Shown here: one piece after another, positions 49,444-62,331 of the stretch | Layout: every line of letters starts with the position of its first letter | Position numbering within the stretch: the stretch's first letter is position 1 | NCBI RefSeq assembly: GCF_030272615.1 | Contig: NC_081413.1 | Span: forward strand, 22,446,501 to 22,510,500 | Direction of reading: 5' to 3' | Length of the DNA: 64,000 bases | Source of the DNA: Cryptomeria japonica | Taxonomy: Eukaryota; Streptophyta; Pinopsida; Cupressales; Cupressaceae | The notes under the pieces: model-generated | Told to the model about the DNA's origin: nothing | What the model saw: the letters and a program-made list of their open reading frames with translations, nothing else | The model's database searches: none | Program-made: the position numbers and the translations under genes

Positions 49444-49650
49444 ATGGTCAAAGTCTTGTTTCCGTTTCCCGTTCCTCGTTTTGTCCCGTCAGTCAACGCT
49501 ATCACTGTCAGATTAAGTTTTAACTTGTCACAGTTAAGTTTTAATTTTTTTCAAAAGTATTTCTCTCGCTCAACCAAGAGTCACAATCATAATCTCCCGC
49601 CTAGTTTCTACTGTCCAACTCATTTTCAAAGTGGACAGAGAGAGGCCTAG
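49444..49650 (+). CDS. Small ORF of unknown status
   Basis: 68 codons starting MVKVLFPFPVP with a true ATG, in a locally less AT-rich stretch (49380-49800). Ser/Phe/Asn-rich, no motif, no homologue I recognise. It follows the LTR and primer-site candidate, so it may be retroelement leader DNA. Weak call. Confidence 0.2.
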   Translation: MVKVLFPFPVPRFVPSVNAITVRLSFNLSQLSFNFFQKYFSRSTKSHNHNLPPSFYCPTHFQSGQREA

Positions 49651-49829
49651 AAATTGCAGAGATGAGTTGGTAATTACGAGTTCAGCACCAACTCTTTCCG
49701 CGATTTCATTTCAGAGAGCGTGCAGGGCGAGATCAGCCATCACAGACCAAATAAAGGGAATGCCGATTCTTTGTCATGTAGAAGCCACACTTCCTACAAT
49801 ACAACACACACCTCTTGTAGTGTAAATGT

Positions 49830-50415
49830 ATACAACTTATTTCTCTATAGTAAGAAAGTGAAAATAAATAATAAAACCAATATGTTTAAAAAAAAATGGA
49901 ATCAATATCAAATAAATGAAAAGATAAATACATATGTATTTGAGGCATATGAGTACATCAGTACAAATAAATAAATAGTATTAGCTTACAATATTTAAAT
50001 TTTATAAAAAATTATATGATTAAAAAGTAAGAAATATAATATGGATTGTGGAAATCTAGTAGCATTAAGAAATATGTTGACATTATGATGAGATTTCATG
50101 AAATTTTATTCTAAAGATATCAACCTAAGAAGAAGGTATGGTTTGTGTAAAACTAGATTTGGGTGCCCATAATGCAAATCTAACCCTTAGGCCTAAAACT
50201 TATGCGAAGCCTAAGAGTGAGATTTTGGTTAGTTTAAAATATAAAGTTTGTACATGTATTAGAACTTGATTGGAATAATAAAATCTTAAACACATAATTC
50301 TCGTATATTATGGATTGGTTATGCTTTTAGTGACAAAATTGTGTTAATCCATAAAACCCAATTTTCCCCACTTTTTTGGCTCCCCATCTCCATGTATGTA
50401 TTTTAATATAAACTT
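49830..50415. other. No gene recognised
   Basis: AT-rich intergenic DNA. Confidence 0.3.
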
Positions 50416-50419
50416 TAGA

Positions 50420-50715
50420 TAAGGTATTAAGTTTTGTGTTTGACACTGAGATACTAGTAGCTACTACTATCAATACATTGGACTTATTATATTTCATCTC
50501 ATTAATCTTAAGTATTTTAAAAATCCATCTATAACGCCCATTTTCTTTATATGAAGATTCAAATAAGATATATAAAGAAATCATGGGCATTGTAGATATT
50601 TTAAAAATGGTTAAGGTTAATAAGATGAAATATAATAAACATGGCAAATATACTGATGTTAGTAGCTACTTGTATCTCAATATGAAATAGAAAACCTAAT
50701 GCAAAGATATTAAAC
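50420..50715. repeat. Long inverted-repeat foldback
   Basis: Arm 1 (about 50420-50550) and arm 2 (about 50575-50715) are near reverse complements. GAGATACTAGTAGCTACTA pairs with the complement of TAGTAGCTACTTGTATCTC, and TTATTATATTTCATC with GATGAAATATAATAA. The loop is only about 25-30 nt. It looks like a MITE or foldback remnant. An open frame on the minus strand spanning both arms is incidental. Confidence 0.7.
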
Positions 50716-52560
50716 CCACAACCCAATACTAAATACAAAAATTGCTTAATTTACCTACTATAAGTGCACATTAATCTTGTGATACTACAATTTCACAATA
50801 TTCTCAAATCCATTTCTGATATAATACCTGTGTGTGATGAAATTTGTGCTCAATATGTGAATGATTTAGCAATAAACCTAATCCAAACGCAAAAGTCAAG
50901 AAGGCACTCAAGATAAGGAAAAAAGAGGTCAAAAAAACATTTAATTTAACAAAATAAAACTATATCAAACCCCTTCCAAGTAGATTTTCCCATGATGGTT
51001 GATTGGATGTGCACTCAGTCAAGATTTTGACAACATAATGGTGCTAAAATGCAAAAGGATTGAGACAGTTGAGTAACGGCTAAGTTTACGATATATAAGA
51101 TTCTGGATGATAATGGGGTCGAGGATGATGGAGAGGAATTAAATTTATTAAAAATTATTTTGGATACCTTAAGGGACAAGACCATGTGATTGTGTAAGAA
51201 GCCCATGTGCTTGATGTGATGGGATGAATTGACTTCACTTAATCAAAGATTAAGTGCGTGTACTTTCTTAGTGGAGTTGGTTAGGAGGAGATTAAGGTTA
51301 GGTAGGCAAGTGGGAAATTTTGAAGCATGCAAGTGGATGAGGAAAAATAGGATTTTTGAATTAAATTTAACTCAAAATTAGAGGAAAAGGGAGATGGGGT
51401 GTTAATTAAATAAACATGAATTTTTTATTTAATTAAATAAATTACTAAGTAAAGATATAAATGGTATAGGTAAATTATATAAATTAATTCATCTAAAAGG
51501 ATATAGGAATAAAGAGATAAATTTGATCAAATGGTAATGATCAAGTTTACATGTCTATGATACTCTTACATATTTAATGTATTTATAGAGGATCATATAA
51601 CCTATTGAAGTTGTGAACCATGGTCTATAACAATTTTAATAAGGTTACCTAGCAATGAGATAAAAGGAAATTATTAATTGACCAATTTGAGTACTATATC
51701 AAATAATTATTCTAGCATTGTATAATACTTTATATATTAAAAAATCATACATAACCCAATAGAAAGAAAATATCTATTCATATCAATTGAAATAAAACAC
51801 CTATTTTATTATATTTTTTAGGGTCTAAATTTGGTAGTCATAATAATAGGGCCTAAATTTGACAATCAATGGGTTGTCTATAAATTAATTTTATTTGTGA
51901 AGGTTATTCATTTTAAATTTCCTTTCAAATTCCATAGATAGATCTTGTGATATTTAATCTCGTTATTGTATCATAGATACTGATATAAAAATAACCTTTT
52001 TCTTTCCTCATCAAATGTTGTATTCTAAAATACACATATCATATACCATTATTCCATTTTCATGATGTTCATACTCACTTGATCTAAAGTTGAGTGATTC
52101 ATCCTTACATATTTCTAGTTGTATGGGGACATGCCCTTATCAAAAATAAAAGTAAAAATATCCTTAAATAAAACATGTAAGTTTAAATATATTACCACAT
52201 TCAACAAACCAAAAGAAAATCATAAATAAAATACGCAAGTTTAAATATATTAATCTCATCCAACAAACCAAAATAAATTTAGAAAAAAATAATATTCTCT
52301 ATATTTGATTAATATTTCTTACTCCTTTTCCCTTTCTAGTGATTAACCCTATAGGCCCATCTAGGTTCAAACTCTTGATCTCGAGTTCCTTCCATCCTTT
52401 CTTCTAGTCTACATGGCCTTTTATCGGATCAATATCTTGGAATAACCCTTTGATCCTCCATTTTGTTTAATTCCATATATACTTATCTTTTTACTTACTC
52501 TCAAAATTTAAAATTGAATAATAACTAACTTATTCAAGCATTCATGTTAAGACTTTCACT
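50716..52560. other. No gene recognised
   Basis: AT-rich DNA with no legible protein or clear repeat. Confidence 0.3.
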
Positions 52561-52564
52561 CCTT

Positions 52565-52966
52565 ATCCTTCAACATTGTGACAAGAACAAACTGTATTTT
52601 GATCAATGATGCAATAAGATGAATTATGATCACTTAGATTGAATTGGATTGGATTACATACAATGTAAATGAGCTTGCTTATAAAGGCAAGGCTATGAGT
52701 GCATACAATCATGACATGTGACTCAATGAGAAACAAGGGTAGGTGAGGGTAGGTATGAGAAATAATAAAATATTCCACAAGAGCTGGATCACCTATCGAA
52801 GGTGGAATGTGACAAAAAGATAAGGCCATAAAAGGTGTAATTTTTTGTACAACCATGTTCCCTAGATGCACACTTCCCTAAATGTCTCATATGAGAACTA
52901 TAATGAATGCATAATTCTAAGTCAACTTAAGTAAAGTGTAATTATGAGACACAATTTACTCCAACA
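52565..52966 (-). repeat. Diverged Copia LTR relic
   Basis: The minus strand starts TGTTGGAGTAAATTGTGTC at 52966 and matches 37814-37370 along its length (CTTTACTTAAGTTGAC, CCTTTTATGGCC, TTATTGTTTCTC, GAGCCACATGTCAT equivalents). No clear internal region follows, so it is solo or truncated. Confidence 0.7.
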
Positions 52967-55510
52967 CGTAGTAATATTTTACTCACCATAGTAACTATAT
53001 TCCTTTGAACTCATCAAATCTTTTTCTTTGAATTCCTAGTTACAATATAGTGTAGACATTGAATATGGTCAAAAAAGGTTCCTTAGACATAACACCACTA
53101 TGAAACCCACTTATATAGTGTGTTGTTACCATATAATTTTACCTAGTGAACCCCTAGATTCAAATCCAAGATTCTTATCATGTGGATAAACTTAACTTCT
53201 TCATGTTTAAATTTTTGAAATGTACAAGTAATTGCTTATTTATTTTTATTTTAATTATAAATGTAGGTAGTTTGCATTATATTTCTATAGACCACATACT
53301 TGAGTATGAATTTATATTACAAACGTTTTTACAAAATATTTGACACTTACTTGAAGCACAAGTACATGTACTAATCATTAAAGATTATCTATTCTTGGTA
53401 TCTAGATCTCTTGCAAAGTTTCTAATCCATATGGATTATTAGAGAATAAATAACTATACATATCCATTAGTTGTTGAGGAATTTATGCACTACCAAAAGT
53501 AGTGAACTCATTTGTAAACTCTTTGGTGTTCACTAGAGCATAATGTTTATAATATTCATCATTCTTATTATGAGAGTTAGAATAAAATTATTTTCTCTTG
53601 ATGTGGCATTAGCCACATGGGATCAAAGTCTAATTTAATTAGAAATAAAATTAATATATCTATAATGGTGGAAAAGTAAATGATGGAGAGATCAAGATGA
53701 AAGATTTTCTTCCCTCCAAGAAGAGATGAAATTTTCATTGCGGATTTATCTTCAAATAATTTATCACCATTACATTTAAAAGAGCAGGGGAAATTCACTA
53801 GATCCAATCTTTTAGGAAAGAGATCAAATAACCAAAAGCTAACCCCTCTTATAGAATGGAAAATGATTGAATTATGTGTTTTGAGACTAAGTGTAAAAGT
53901 AGCAAAGAACTGATTATAACTTAAGATAGAAGTGTAGGATGAATCTGTGCACCTAGATCTAGCTATAATATGTTGAGATGAAGGTGTCCTATGAATTTGA
54001 GGAAAATTCGTTGGGACCATGTTGAAAGTGCATATGGTCCTCCAAAAAATCTGCAAAATGAAAAGGGTTTTTCGCCTCTCCAAATGGAGTCTAAATATGC
54101 AAGGACAGATGCACACCTACAACCTACACATAGACAAGAGAGGAAAAGGGCTTGGGATTAGGGGTTTGCCTTCAGGTCAAACCCTATTTTTGGAATTAAT
54201 CAAATGATGAAAGAAAGTTCTTGCAAGTAAATGTAAATGAAAGATTGAAATGTAAATCACCTCAAGAGAGGATGCAATAGGAATGTAGGTAGAATTGCTT
54301 GTGTGAAATTGAATGTTGAAAGGGATCCCCTCTTCAATGGTTGAATCCTTGACTTGAATGCAACATCTAGCCTTGAAGGGAGACTTGAGATGCTCAATGC
54401 TTGAAAGGGACACTTGAATGCTTGAACTTGAAAATTATGAAGACTTATTGTTATGCAAATGGGAAAGTAAATACAACTCTTATACTCATAAATTAGGGTT
54501 ATTGATATGATTTTTCATCATAGGCCAACATAGGGAGAGATTTCCCACTCAAATCACAAAGACCAGTGCAAAGTTTTAAGGGTCCTGCCCCAAAATAGGG
54601 CAGGGATAGGGGTGCCACGCCCCTATCCTACCATTTTTTTCAAGACAAGCAGCAATTTATGCAATACGAAGGGAAAAAAGGATGCAGTTTTCAAGGGCCC
54701 AACAAGCCTGTTGTCTCCTATCAGGCTTGGGGATTCAGTTCACTTGCATGAGGACCCTAATATCGTAAAAAAATGCTAGGGTTGCAATTTTAAAACACTA
54801 CATTTAGCCCCCTATAAGTGTACGCCAATACTGTCGGTAAAGTACAAGGAAACAAGATTGAAAGACTTCTAGCACGTCAAGGAGGCAAGATACACCATGC
54901 CCCCAGTGGACTTAGGATCTTACGACATCGATTGAAAAAGTAAAAGAGAAGATCAAGAGAGAGAACCATGACTACAAGTAGCAAGGTTCCCCTCACTATG
55001 GGTCATGAAAATTAAAGATACCAAAAATTACAAAGCAAAGCCAAGCTCAGTAAGTAACTTTGAGTATGAAGAAGGAAAATGTGAGCAGAGTGTTTGCCAC
55101 TACATTAAAGTGATTGTACAAGCCTTATAGGGAGGGATTGCTTTAAGGTAGGATACACCCAATATAGAGAAAAGAGTGGGAGCATGTTATCGCAACGATT
55201 TAGCCCCCAGTTGAGGAATAAACCAAAGGATAATGAACACAAAACACAAAAGACAAGGTAGTTTCTCTTTCCTCAGGGTCAGTATGCTATATAATAACTC
55301 ATGTATATCATATATGTATATGTGCATATATTAATTGTCATTCCCCAAAGAAAGGAAACTACCTTGGCAGAAAGGGAATAGAAGATGTCTTTTGAGTCAA
55401 CATGAAAGAGACCAAAAGAGATCTCAATGCTTCGCATCATCCTCAAGTAGACATAAAGGGAAAAATAGAAGAACGAGGATACACATAAAAGAATGATCAC
55501 AAAAGAGAAA
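52967..55510. other. Decayed repeat DNA without legible genes
   Basis: Open frames such as the 179-codon one on the minus strand at 53577-54116 show no domain and biased composition. The stretch 54530-55200 reads like non-coding retroelement DNA next to the Gypsy fragment. A short (GA)n run is at 55515-55540. Confidence 0.35.
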
Positions 55511-55558
55511 GAAGGGAGAGAGAGAGAGAGAGAGAGAAGGTCTATGGTGATAATGTTT

Positions 55559-57770
55559 CTAATCTATCACATCCTCCTCTCGATCTTGCTGATCACTATT
55601 TTGGGAAGGTAGGAAACATGCCAAAGAAGCAACATTGAGAAAAAATGATGGAGCTATAACAAGATCCAAACAAGGACTATTCTCATGTGGTAAGTCACTT
55701 TGTTCGTTTCTAGGAGCTAGGATTAAGGATTTTGAAAATTTAGCTGATAAATGGTTGTCAACATCAACATATTTATAGTCACTATCAGAAGCATTAGGAG
55801 TTGTATTGTCATCATGAATAAAATTTTCACCCATTTATTCATCAAGATTTATAGAAAGAGGAGCTTTCACATGAATAGAAGTAAAACCATCACATGTTTT
55901 TTGAAACTTACGATTTGGAGATTTAGGTTCAACATCTTGCTAAGGAGAAAATAGAATCATGTCAATAGTTGGAGTCTTCAGAGATTGAATGTTTTGAGTA
56001 ACAACTTCACGAGCTCAAGCACGACGTCTTCTTCGATAGTCTCTCGCACAATGATTTCATCGAGTATTAGCTGAAGGATGAGAAGAAGGAGGAATATTTG
56101 TTGAAAGAGGAATATTATCCTTTTTGATAATTGAAGGTTTAGGTTAAGGTCTTTTATGTTGGACAAGAGGAGAGGTGGGTCACTTCTCTCTATAAGAGGA
56201 AGAAGGTAGAACTGTGTCATATAATGGAGGAATATTAGGTGTAGAAAGGAGACCGGGTCCATCATGAGGAGAAGGTATGGATCTAACCTTAGGAGGAATA
56301 TTGTTGTTCTTAGGAGAAGGCATAGTGACATCCATAGGAATAGGTTGAGAATCTTCCTTAGGAGGAAGATTAGTTCTATCCGTTAGGAGAAGAAATTCAT
56401 CTTCAATAATCATAGGAATTTCAATTGTTGGGGATCTAGGTTGACTTAAGGATAAGATCATATCTTTCTTTCACTTTTGATAAGATTGGAAAAGAGCATC
56501 GCTCCTTTGTGGAAGAGATTGAAATTAATTAGGCAAAAGGAAATCAATAGGAACACCTGGGATTCTTTTCAAATGGTAAAAATAAGCTATGGTTATCAGT
56601 TATGATTTATTCATTGTGGGGAAATTTTAAACATTTGTGAATGGGAGAAGTAATAACCTTCATGGAAGATAGACAAGGGTAGCCCAACTTCACACTTAAT
56701 TTCTCGGAAGAAGGAATAATAAAAAAGTTGGCATCCATAGATTTATTGTGAACTTCAATAGGAAGGGTGATAGAAACAATGGTAGGACAAGGGAATTCAT
56801 CAAATAACTTCACAAACACAATAGTATCATCATAATCTGGTTTATGTAATCGTAAAATGAAAAGATACTCCTCAGTGATAATATTAACCATGAAAGATAG
56901 AGGAAGAAGAGCACCATGACAAGGTATTTCCTTAACCTTTGCAACTATGTATAAAGAGCCATCGAGTGCCCTAATGGTCTCACTAGGGTCAAATGTAATA
57001 CAAAAATCCTTAGGCGTCCCTTGTTTCTCTATCATGTTCACTAAATTCGGAAGGAGAGAAAGAGGTATGTTCAATCTCAATCACTTTAGAGGTATGAGAA
57101 GGAAAAGGATCAGTAAAAATCTTAATATTTTGATTAGGAGGAGCTGCTGATTTTTTTGCCTTATCATTCACACCTGCCACAAATATAGTATTATTATCAA
57201 TCAAATCTTGAATCTTATGTTTCAATGCAAAACATTTCCCAATATCATGACCAGGCTAATGATGAAATTGATAAAAATAATTGTTATCAAAATAAGGGGA
57301 TGCTAGCTTAGATGGATCAAGTGGTTTTGTAGGAGGAAGTTTGATAACATTTCCTTGTAACAATTGAGACATAATACTATTTAAAGATTCATTTAAAGGA
57401 GTAAATTGTCTTTCTCTTTTGAAATTTTTTGAAATAAGAGGCACACCTGTTGTAGCATTCACATTGTTGTTGTTGATTGTATCATTGAAATTGATGAAGT
57501 CTTTTGTTGGTTTGAACTTATCAAACAATTGTTGAACACTCTCCCCCTTATCACTTGGAGCCACGGGAGTGGATTGCTCCATTTGACTCACAGCCAGTTG
57601 ATAATTGTGGAGTGTTCTACACAACTACGGAAAAGAAGTAAACTCAAACAAAAGAAGCTTTTCGCTAATATCATTTTACAAATTAGAAATGAAAATTCTT
57701 TGAATATCATTTGTGTGTGTGAAAAGTGGACTTGTATCTGTATCTGGAATAAACAACACTTCAATTAAGT
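55559..57770 (-). pseudogene. Ty3/Gypsy gag-protease fragment
   Basis: Read on the minus strand, a Gag C-terminal part comes first: ISEKLLLFEF..LCRTLHNYQLAVSQMEQ near 57700-57560. A degenerate knuckle-like segment follows (PGHDIGKCFALKHKIQDLIDN, near 57240-57160). Then a retropepsin-type domain at 57080-56607 ends KLGYPCLSSMKVITSPIHKCLKFPHN, matching the conserved GRPWLH..AVPSTLHQ-K-KF end of Gypsy proteases. The following 1 kb (56461-55559) is Pro/Ser/Asp-rich linker. No reverse transcriptase or integrase is visible. Several stops and frameshifts. Confidence 0.75.
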
Positions 57771-59850
57771 CATTAGATGCATGGTTAGTAAATCAATAAT
57801 CAATGAATAATAAACCATTACAAAGCGACCCATTGCCTTCTAGTAGATGCGAGTTTAGATTGCTCTCAAATTGCTAAGCTATCCAGTGACTAGACAACAC
57901 CTAAACGAAGGATTTTTAAATTTATATGAGCATGAATATGAGCTAAATGGATGCAAGATTTAAGGTAGATATGCAAGATTAATCTAACATGATTTAAGTA
58001 ATATATGAATATTTAAGCTAAATTATTTAAGCAATATGAAATAACTAATATGCAATATCACAATGCAAATTCTCAATGAACCTAGAACAAAAACAACATA
58101 CTAACAATATATTCTCCTGGATCCTTGAATGCGAGATGAGAGCCTGAATTTATAGAAAATTTAGAAAGAAGCCAAAGGCTGAGATCAAATGATGATGAGT
58201 GGTCAAGATTTTTCAAGAGGAAGCACAATCCAGGTGAATTGATGTGATTAGATGCTTTTCTTAGTTTTAAAGGAAATTAAACTAAAATTAAGATAAAATC
58301 AGGAAAAAACTGATTTATTCTCTATTTCATTCAATTTTAATATTTAATTGTTTTAATTGCTTTGTTTGTGATTATTTATCAATTTTTAGTTTGTTTATAA
58401 GATTATCTCCAATTGATTTATTTTCTCAAATTTTAATCCTTTTTTGGTCAATTAATTTCTTTTTTGATTTGTTTCCTTTTTTGAAGATTTGTGCTCATAA
58501 TTTCCAATTCCGCTTTCTTGATTTTATTGCAAATTGATTTATTTAATTAAATATGCAAAAGATAATTAATTAAAATAAATAAGATAATTATTTAAAATAA
58601 TTTCCTTGGAATAATTTAATCAATTAAATAAACATTTAATTAATATTAAGTGATTAATTTTGCCATGTGACATTGATGATTTTAGAAATTAAATGTTTGC
58701 TCAGGATTTATTTAATTGCCTTTGGTTAGGAGCTTGGTGACATTGTCGAGATTAGGGGCTCATGGTTTAGATGACCATTTTTAGGGTATTACATTTGCCC
58801 CTCTTTGAATTAATGTGCGAGCAACACGTTGGTTCAAAGAAAATTTGATGTCTAGGAGATACCAGTTCTGAACTTGATTGATCATGAGCCAGATGAAGAG
58901 CGAGGTATTTAGCTTGTTTTGAAGTGATGCAACTGAACAAAGTTGATTAAAGAAAAACCGATCCCAAACTTGATTGAACTAGGACCGATGAAGAGCAAAG
59001 ATACCTAACTTGAACCTGATTGATCAAGAAGCGGATATTACTGATCTAGAACTTGATTGAACTAGACTCAGTGAGCGAAGAGAAAACTGATCTTAAACTT
59101 GATTGATCAAGATACAATGAGAGAAAATAAATTGTTTAGCTTGATTCGATGCGATGAAACTGAACACCTTCTTAGATTGAGTGTGTGATCAAAGAAACTC
59201 TTTAAACCCTTGATTGAGTTTAAATGAATAATTAGCTTGATGAAAAGTGATGAAATTGATTAACGTTAAGAGACTGATTCAGACAAAGACAATGTCAGCT
59301 TGATGTGAAGCGATAAAACTGATATGCCCCTAGAGATTGATTTGATGAAGCTTAGCTGCTTGACTAGTAACAAAGATTTTTGAAAGAAATTATCGACTTT
59401 GAGGTCATGAGTATGCCCCCTCGAGAGTGAAATCAAAAGATAGCTGGGTTGGGTAGTGATTGTAGGCAATGTTTTTTTTGTAGCGATGATAAGTTATTTA
59501 AGCACAAAGATTAATTTTGAAGATTAAAATCAGAGTTAATATGAGATTTCAATTGATATTTAGCATTGATTAACGAGAAATTGAGCGCAAAGTGATTTGA
59601 AAAATTGACTTGAGGATGAACTTGCTAAGTGGTCAACGTTGTGAAATTTTGATGGGAGAATTGACATCAGATTTTGATTTTGATCCTGAAAATGGAACCA
59701 AGACAGGCAAATCAGCTAAGGGTACAATTTTCATGTCCATTGGAGAAAGTTGAAAAATTAGGGTTTTGGCTATATAAGGGATAAAAGTGTCATTTTCAAT
59801 TCTTTTTAACTCTCCAAGTTTGAAAACTCAAAAAGCCTTCTGTGAAGAAA
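57771..59850. other. Non-coding, probably retroelement LTR or leader
   Basis: AT-rich stretch with TTGATTGAAC/TTGATTGATC-containing repeats at about 58850-59230 (CTTGATTGAACTAGGACC, CTTGATTGATCAAGA). No gene recognised. Confidence 0.35.
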
Positions 59851-59851
59851 A

Positions 59852-62331
59852 ATGGTGGTTCCTACACATGAGCATCAATTCGAGCGCCAAAGATGATATA
59901 ATCGACCTCGAAACTATGAACCAACGGTAAGAAATCAATCTTATGCCAGTTAATCATTTCAAAATTGAATTTTTTTGTTGATTTTTTCATGTTTTTGCCA
60001 TGTTTAAGTTGAGCAATCTCATTTTGTCGTGCGAGACAGGATCTTGTCTCATACGAAAAAAATGATCAATTTTCTTTTATCGTTTAAGGTCATTAGTTTT
60101 GTTGTTCTAGACCTACCCTTCTGTCATACGAGAACCTTTAAAAGAGCCCGTTTTGTCATCCTAGGGCTAGTCCTGTGTCGTATTAGACCATTTTGTCGTA
60201 TGAGACCAATTCCTGACTCGTATGAGTTGCTGCCTCTATGATGTTTTATCGTTTGGAAAACAGTGAGAATTTTTGAAGGTGTAAACTTGAAAATTTGATT
60301 TTGTAGTTGATGGCTTTGGATTTGCATGTTGTTTCGCTTCCTTTATAGGCTAATTTGGAATGTTTTCTCATGATCTTTTATTTGATTTTTGTAGGTTTGA
60401 TTGCCCCATATATTATTCAGATATGTATATCCACTGACTATGACATTAATCTGTTAGTTATCAGATATAGACCATGCCCATATTGATGCATGCAGATTGA
60501 CTCATCTTCTCAGGTTGCCCGATATCCGCATGAATCATGATATGCTCACTCCATTGGTGGAGAGGTTCCATTCAAAGCATAATACATTTCATTTTCCAAT
60601 TGGGGAGATGACCGTCACTCCCAAGGATGTATACAGGATTCTCCATATCCCTTTTGTTGGGGATAAGGTAGATTATGATTCAGCACAGCGTCTTGGCCTT
60701 CTAGCCTTGAGGTAGGTATTTCATGATGCAGACATTCTGACATGGTCGATTAGTTGGCATGAGATGATGACCAGATACAGTGAGGAATTTCCACTGGCTT
60801 GCATCTTGGTAGGTTTCATCGGTTGTTTTCTTATGCCAGATTGGGGATAGTAAGGGTTTTTATATGGATGGGGCAGGATGTTGGAGAGACTTGTTGAGAA
60901 CCCCCAAAGATTAGGATGGGGTCCATGTATACTAGCACACATGTATCATGAGATGCATGAGATCGTCTACCGGGAGGGGAAGAGTATGGCTGCTGGGGTA
61001 TTGAATTTACAAGTGTGGGCCTGGGAGCATCTCCTTGTACGCAAGCCAATTGTCAATGAGGCCAAAGATCCACAATAGCCCATAGTTTATAGATATGTTG
61101 GATATGTGACGCAGCCCCATCTGGGCAAGACCAATAATTGGAGATGATAGCTGGATGATCTTATAGCTGTCACATGGAGACTTTACAAGGGTCTGGAGCC
61201 GTGGGATGATTGGAGAGTTGTGTGCAGAGACCTATTCATGACCTGACCTCTTATTGGTAGATCAACGCCAATAGTCGAGCATTTTGTTGTTACTCGAGTG
61301 ATGAGGCAGTATGGCAGACCTTAAGGGATCCTACAAGAGTTTACTGCATATGCGTGTTATACAGATGAGGAGAGGTGGGGATGGGGATCGAGGCTATCAT
61401 ACGCCTTGGGCATGTAGGAGCTGACTGGGTTACAACAACTCAGGTGGGATTACCTGGATGATATTGCAGATGTAGGGGTATTTCTCGTGTATAGGGATTG
61501 GTTTTAGCAACATCCCTTCCCAAGATTTATGGATCTAGTAGAGTAGGCACCTTGAATAGAGGAGGTAGAGGATGATGCCCTCACATAAGGACGACGACAT
61601 GGATAGAGGTAGGGATAGAGAGTTGAGGCTCTGAGGCAGACGATTGGTTATCCTAGTGCTAGCAATAGCAGGGTACCAGCTAGTGGTAGGTAGCAGCAAA
61701 GAGAAGAGGGTGAATCCCTAGGGTCTATTGGAGTGAGGTTGAGCGGAGTGAGGGTAGCAGAGGGTGGTGGAGAGAAGGAGAGAGTAGCTCTGAGACATGT
61801 TCGATAGAGGAGAGAGGAGCAGGGGGAGCCATAGGCAGAGATGGAGGTGTAAAGCCTACAAGGGATCAGGGGGCCAACGTAGTGTGGTCAATGAGAGAAC
61901 GCCTAGCGGGTTTGCAGTCATAGCTGACAGTGGCACAGACACAGCTAGTGAAGCGAGACCCACAACTAGTAGAGCTTAGATCAGAGAGGGATCATTAGCT
62001 AGTTGAGCTTAGAGAAGAGCATGATCGTCAGGTAGTTGAGCTCAGAGATGAGCGAGATTGTCAGCTGGTGGAGCTCAGGGTAGAACACAATCTTCAGGTT
62101 GTAGCAATGAGGGTAGAGAAAGATGCTCTTCAGTAGGAGGTTCTCCTTAAGATGAGTCGAGCAACCTATTATTTCATGGCTTACAATGTAGTAGTTCCAG
62201 TAGCGCGACATGCTGTACCATATTCGCAGTATATGGCTCGATCGGAGGGAGCTTGAGCACCTAGGCAGGATCCGGGTCAACAGGCTCCACCTCCTCCACC
62301 ACTTGGTGATGAGGGAGAGGCAACGAGCTAG
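59852..62331 (+). pseudogene. Plant mobile domain (PMD/MAIN-like) protein, decayed
   Basis: A possible first exon (59852-59926) reads MVVPTHEHQFERQR then a TGA (CGA to TGA), ending at ACG/GTAAGA. The main part, from about 60467, reads RLPDIRMNHDMLTPLVERFH and HFPIGEMTVTPKDVYRILHIPF, the hallmark opening of the plant mobile domain. It continues with RLGWGPCILAHMYHEM and NLQVWAWEHL, also typical PMD. A charged repeat follows (ERDxQLVELR units, about 61980-62140), then a Pro-rich tail ending GDEGEATS and a stop at 62329-62331. More than ten in-frame stops, so clearly dead. PMD genes are known to be carried by Gypsy-type and Mutator-type elements, which fits the adjacent Gypsy fragment. Confidence 0.75.

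Noticed and set aside
50327-50647. 106-codon frame on the minus strand
   Set aside because: It spans both arms of the foldback and is explained by it.
53577-54116. 179-codon frame on the minus strand as a gene
   Set aside because: No domain, Ile/Phe/Leu-biased, with no supporting splice or promoter features. Likely chance in decayed repeat DNA.
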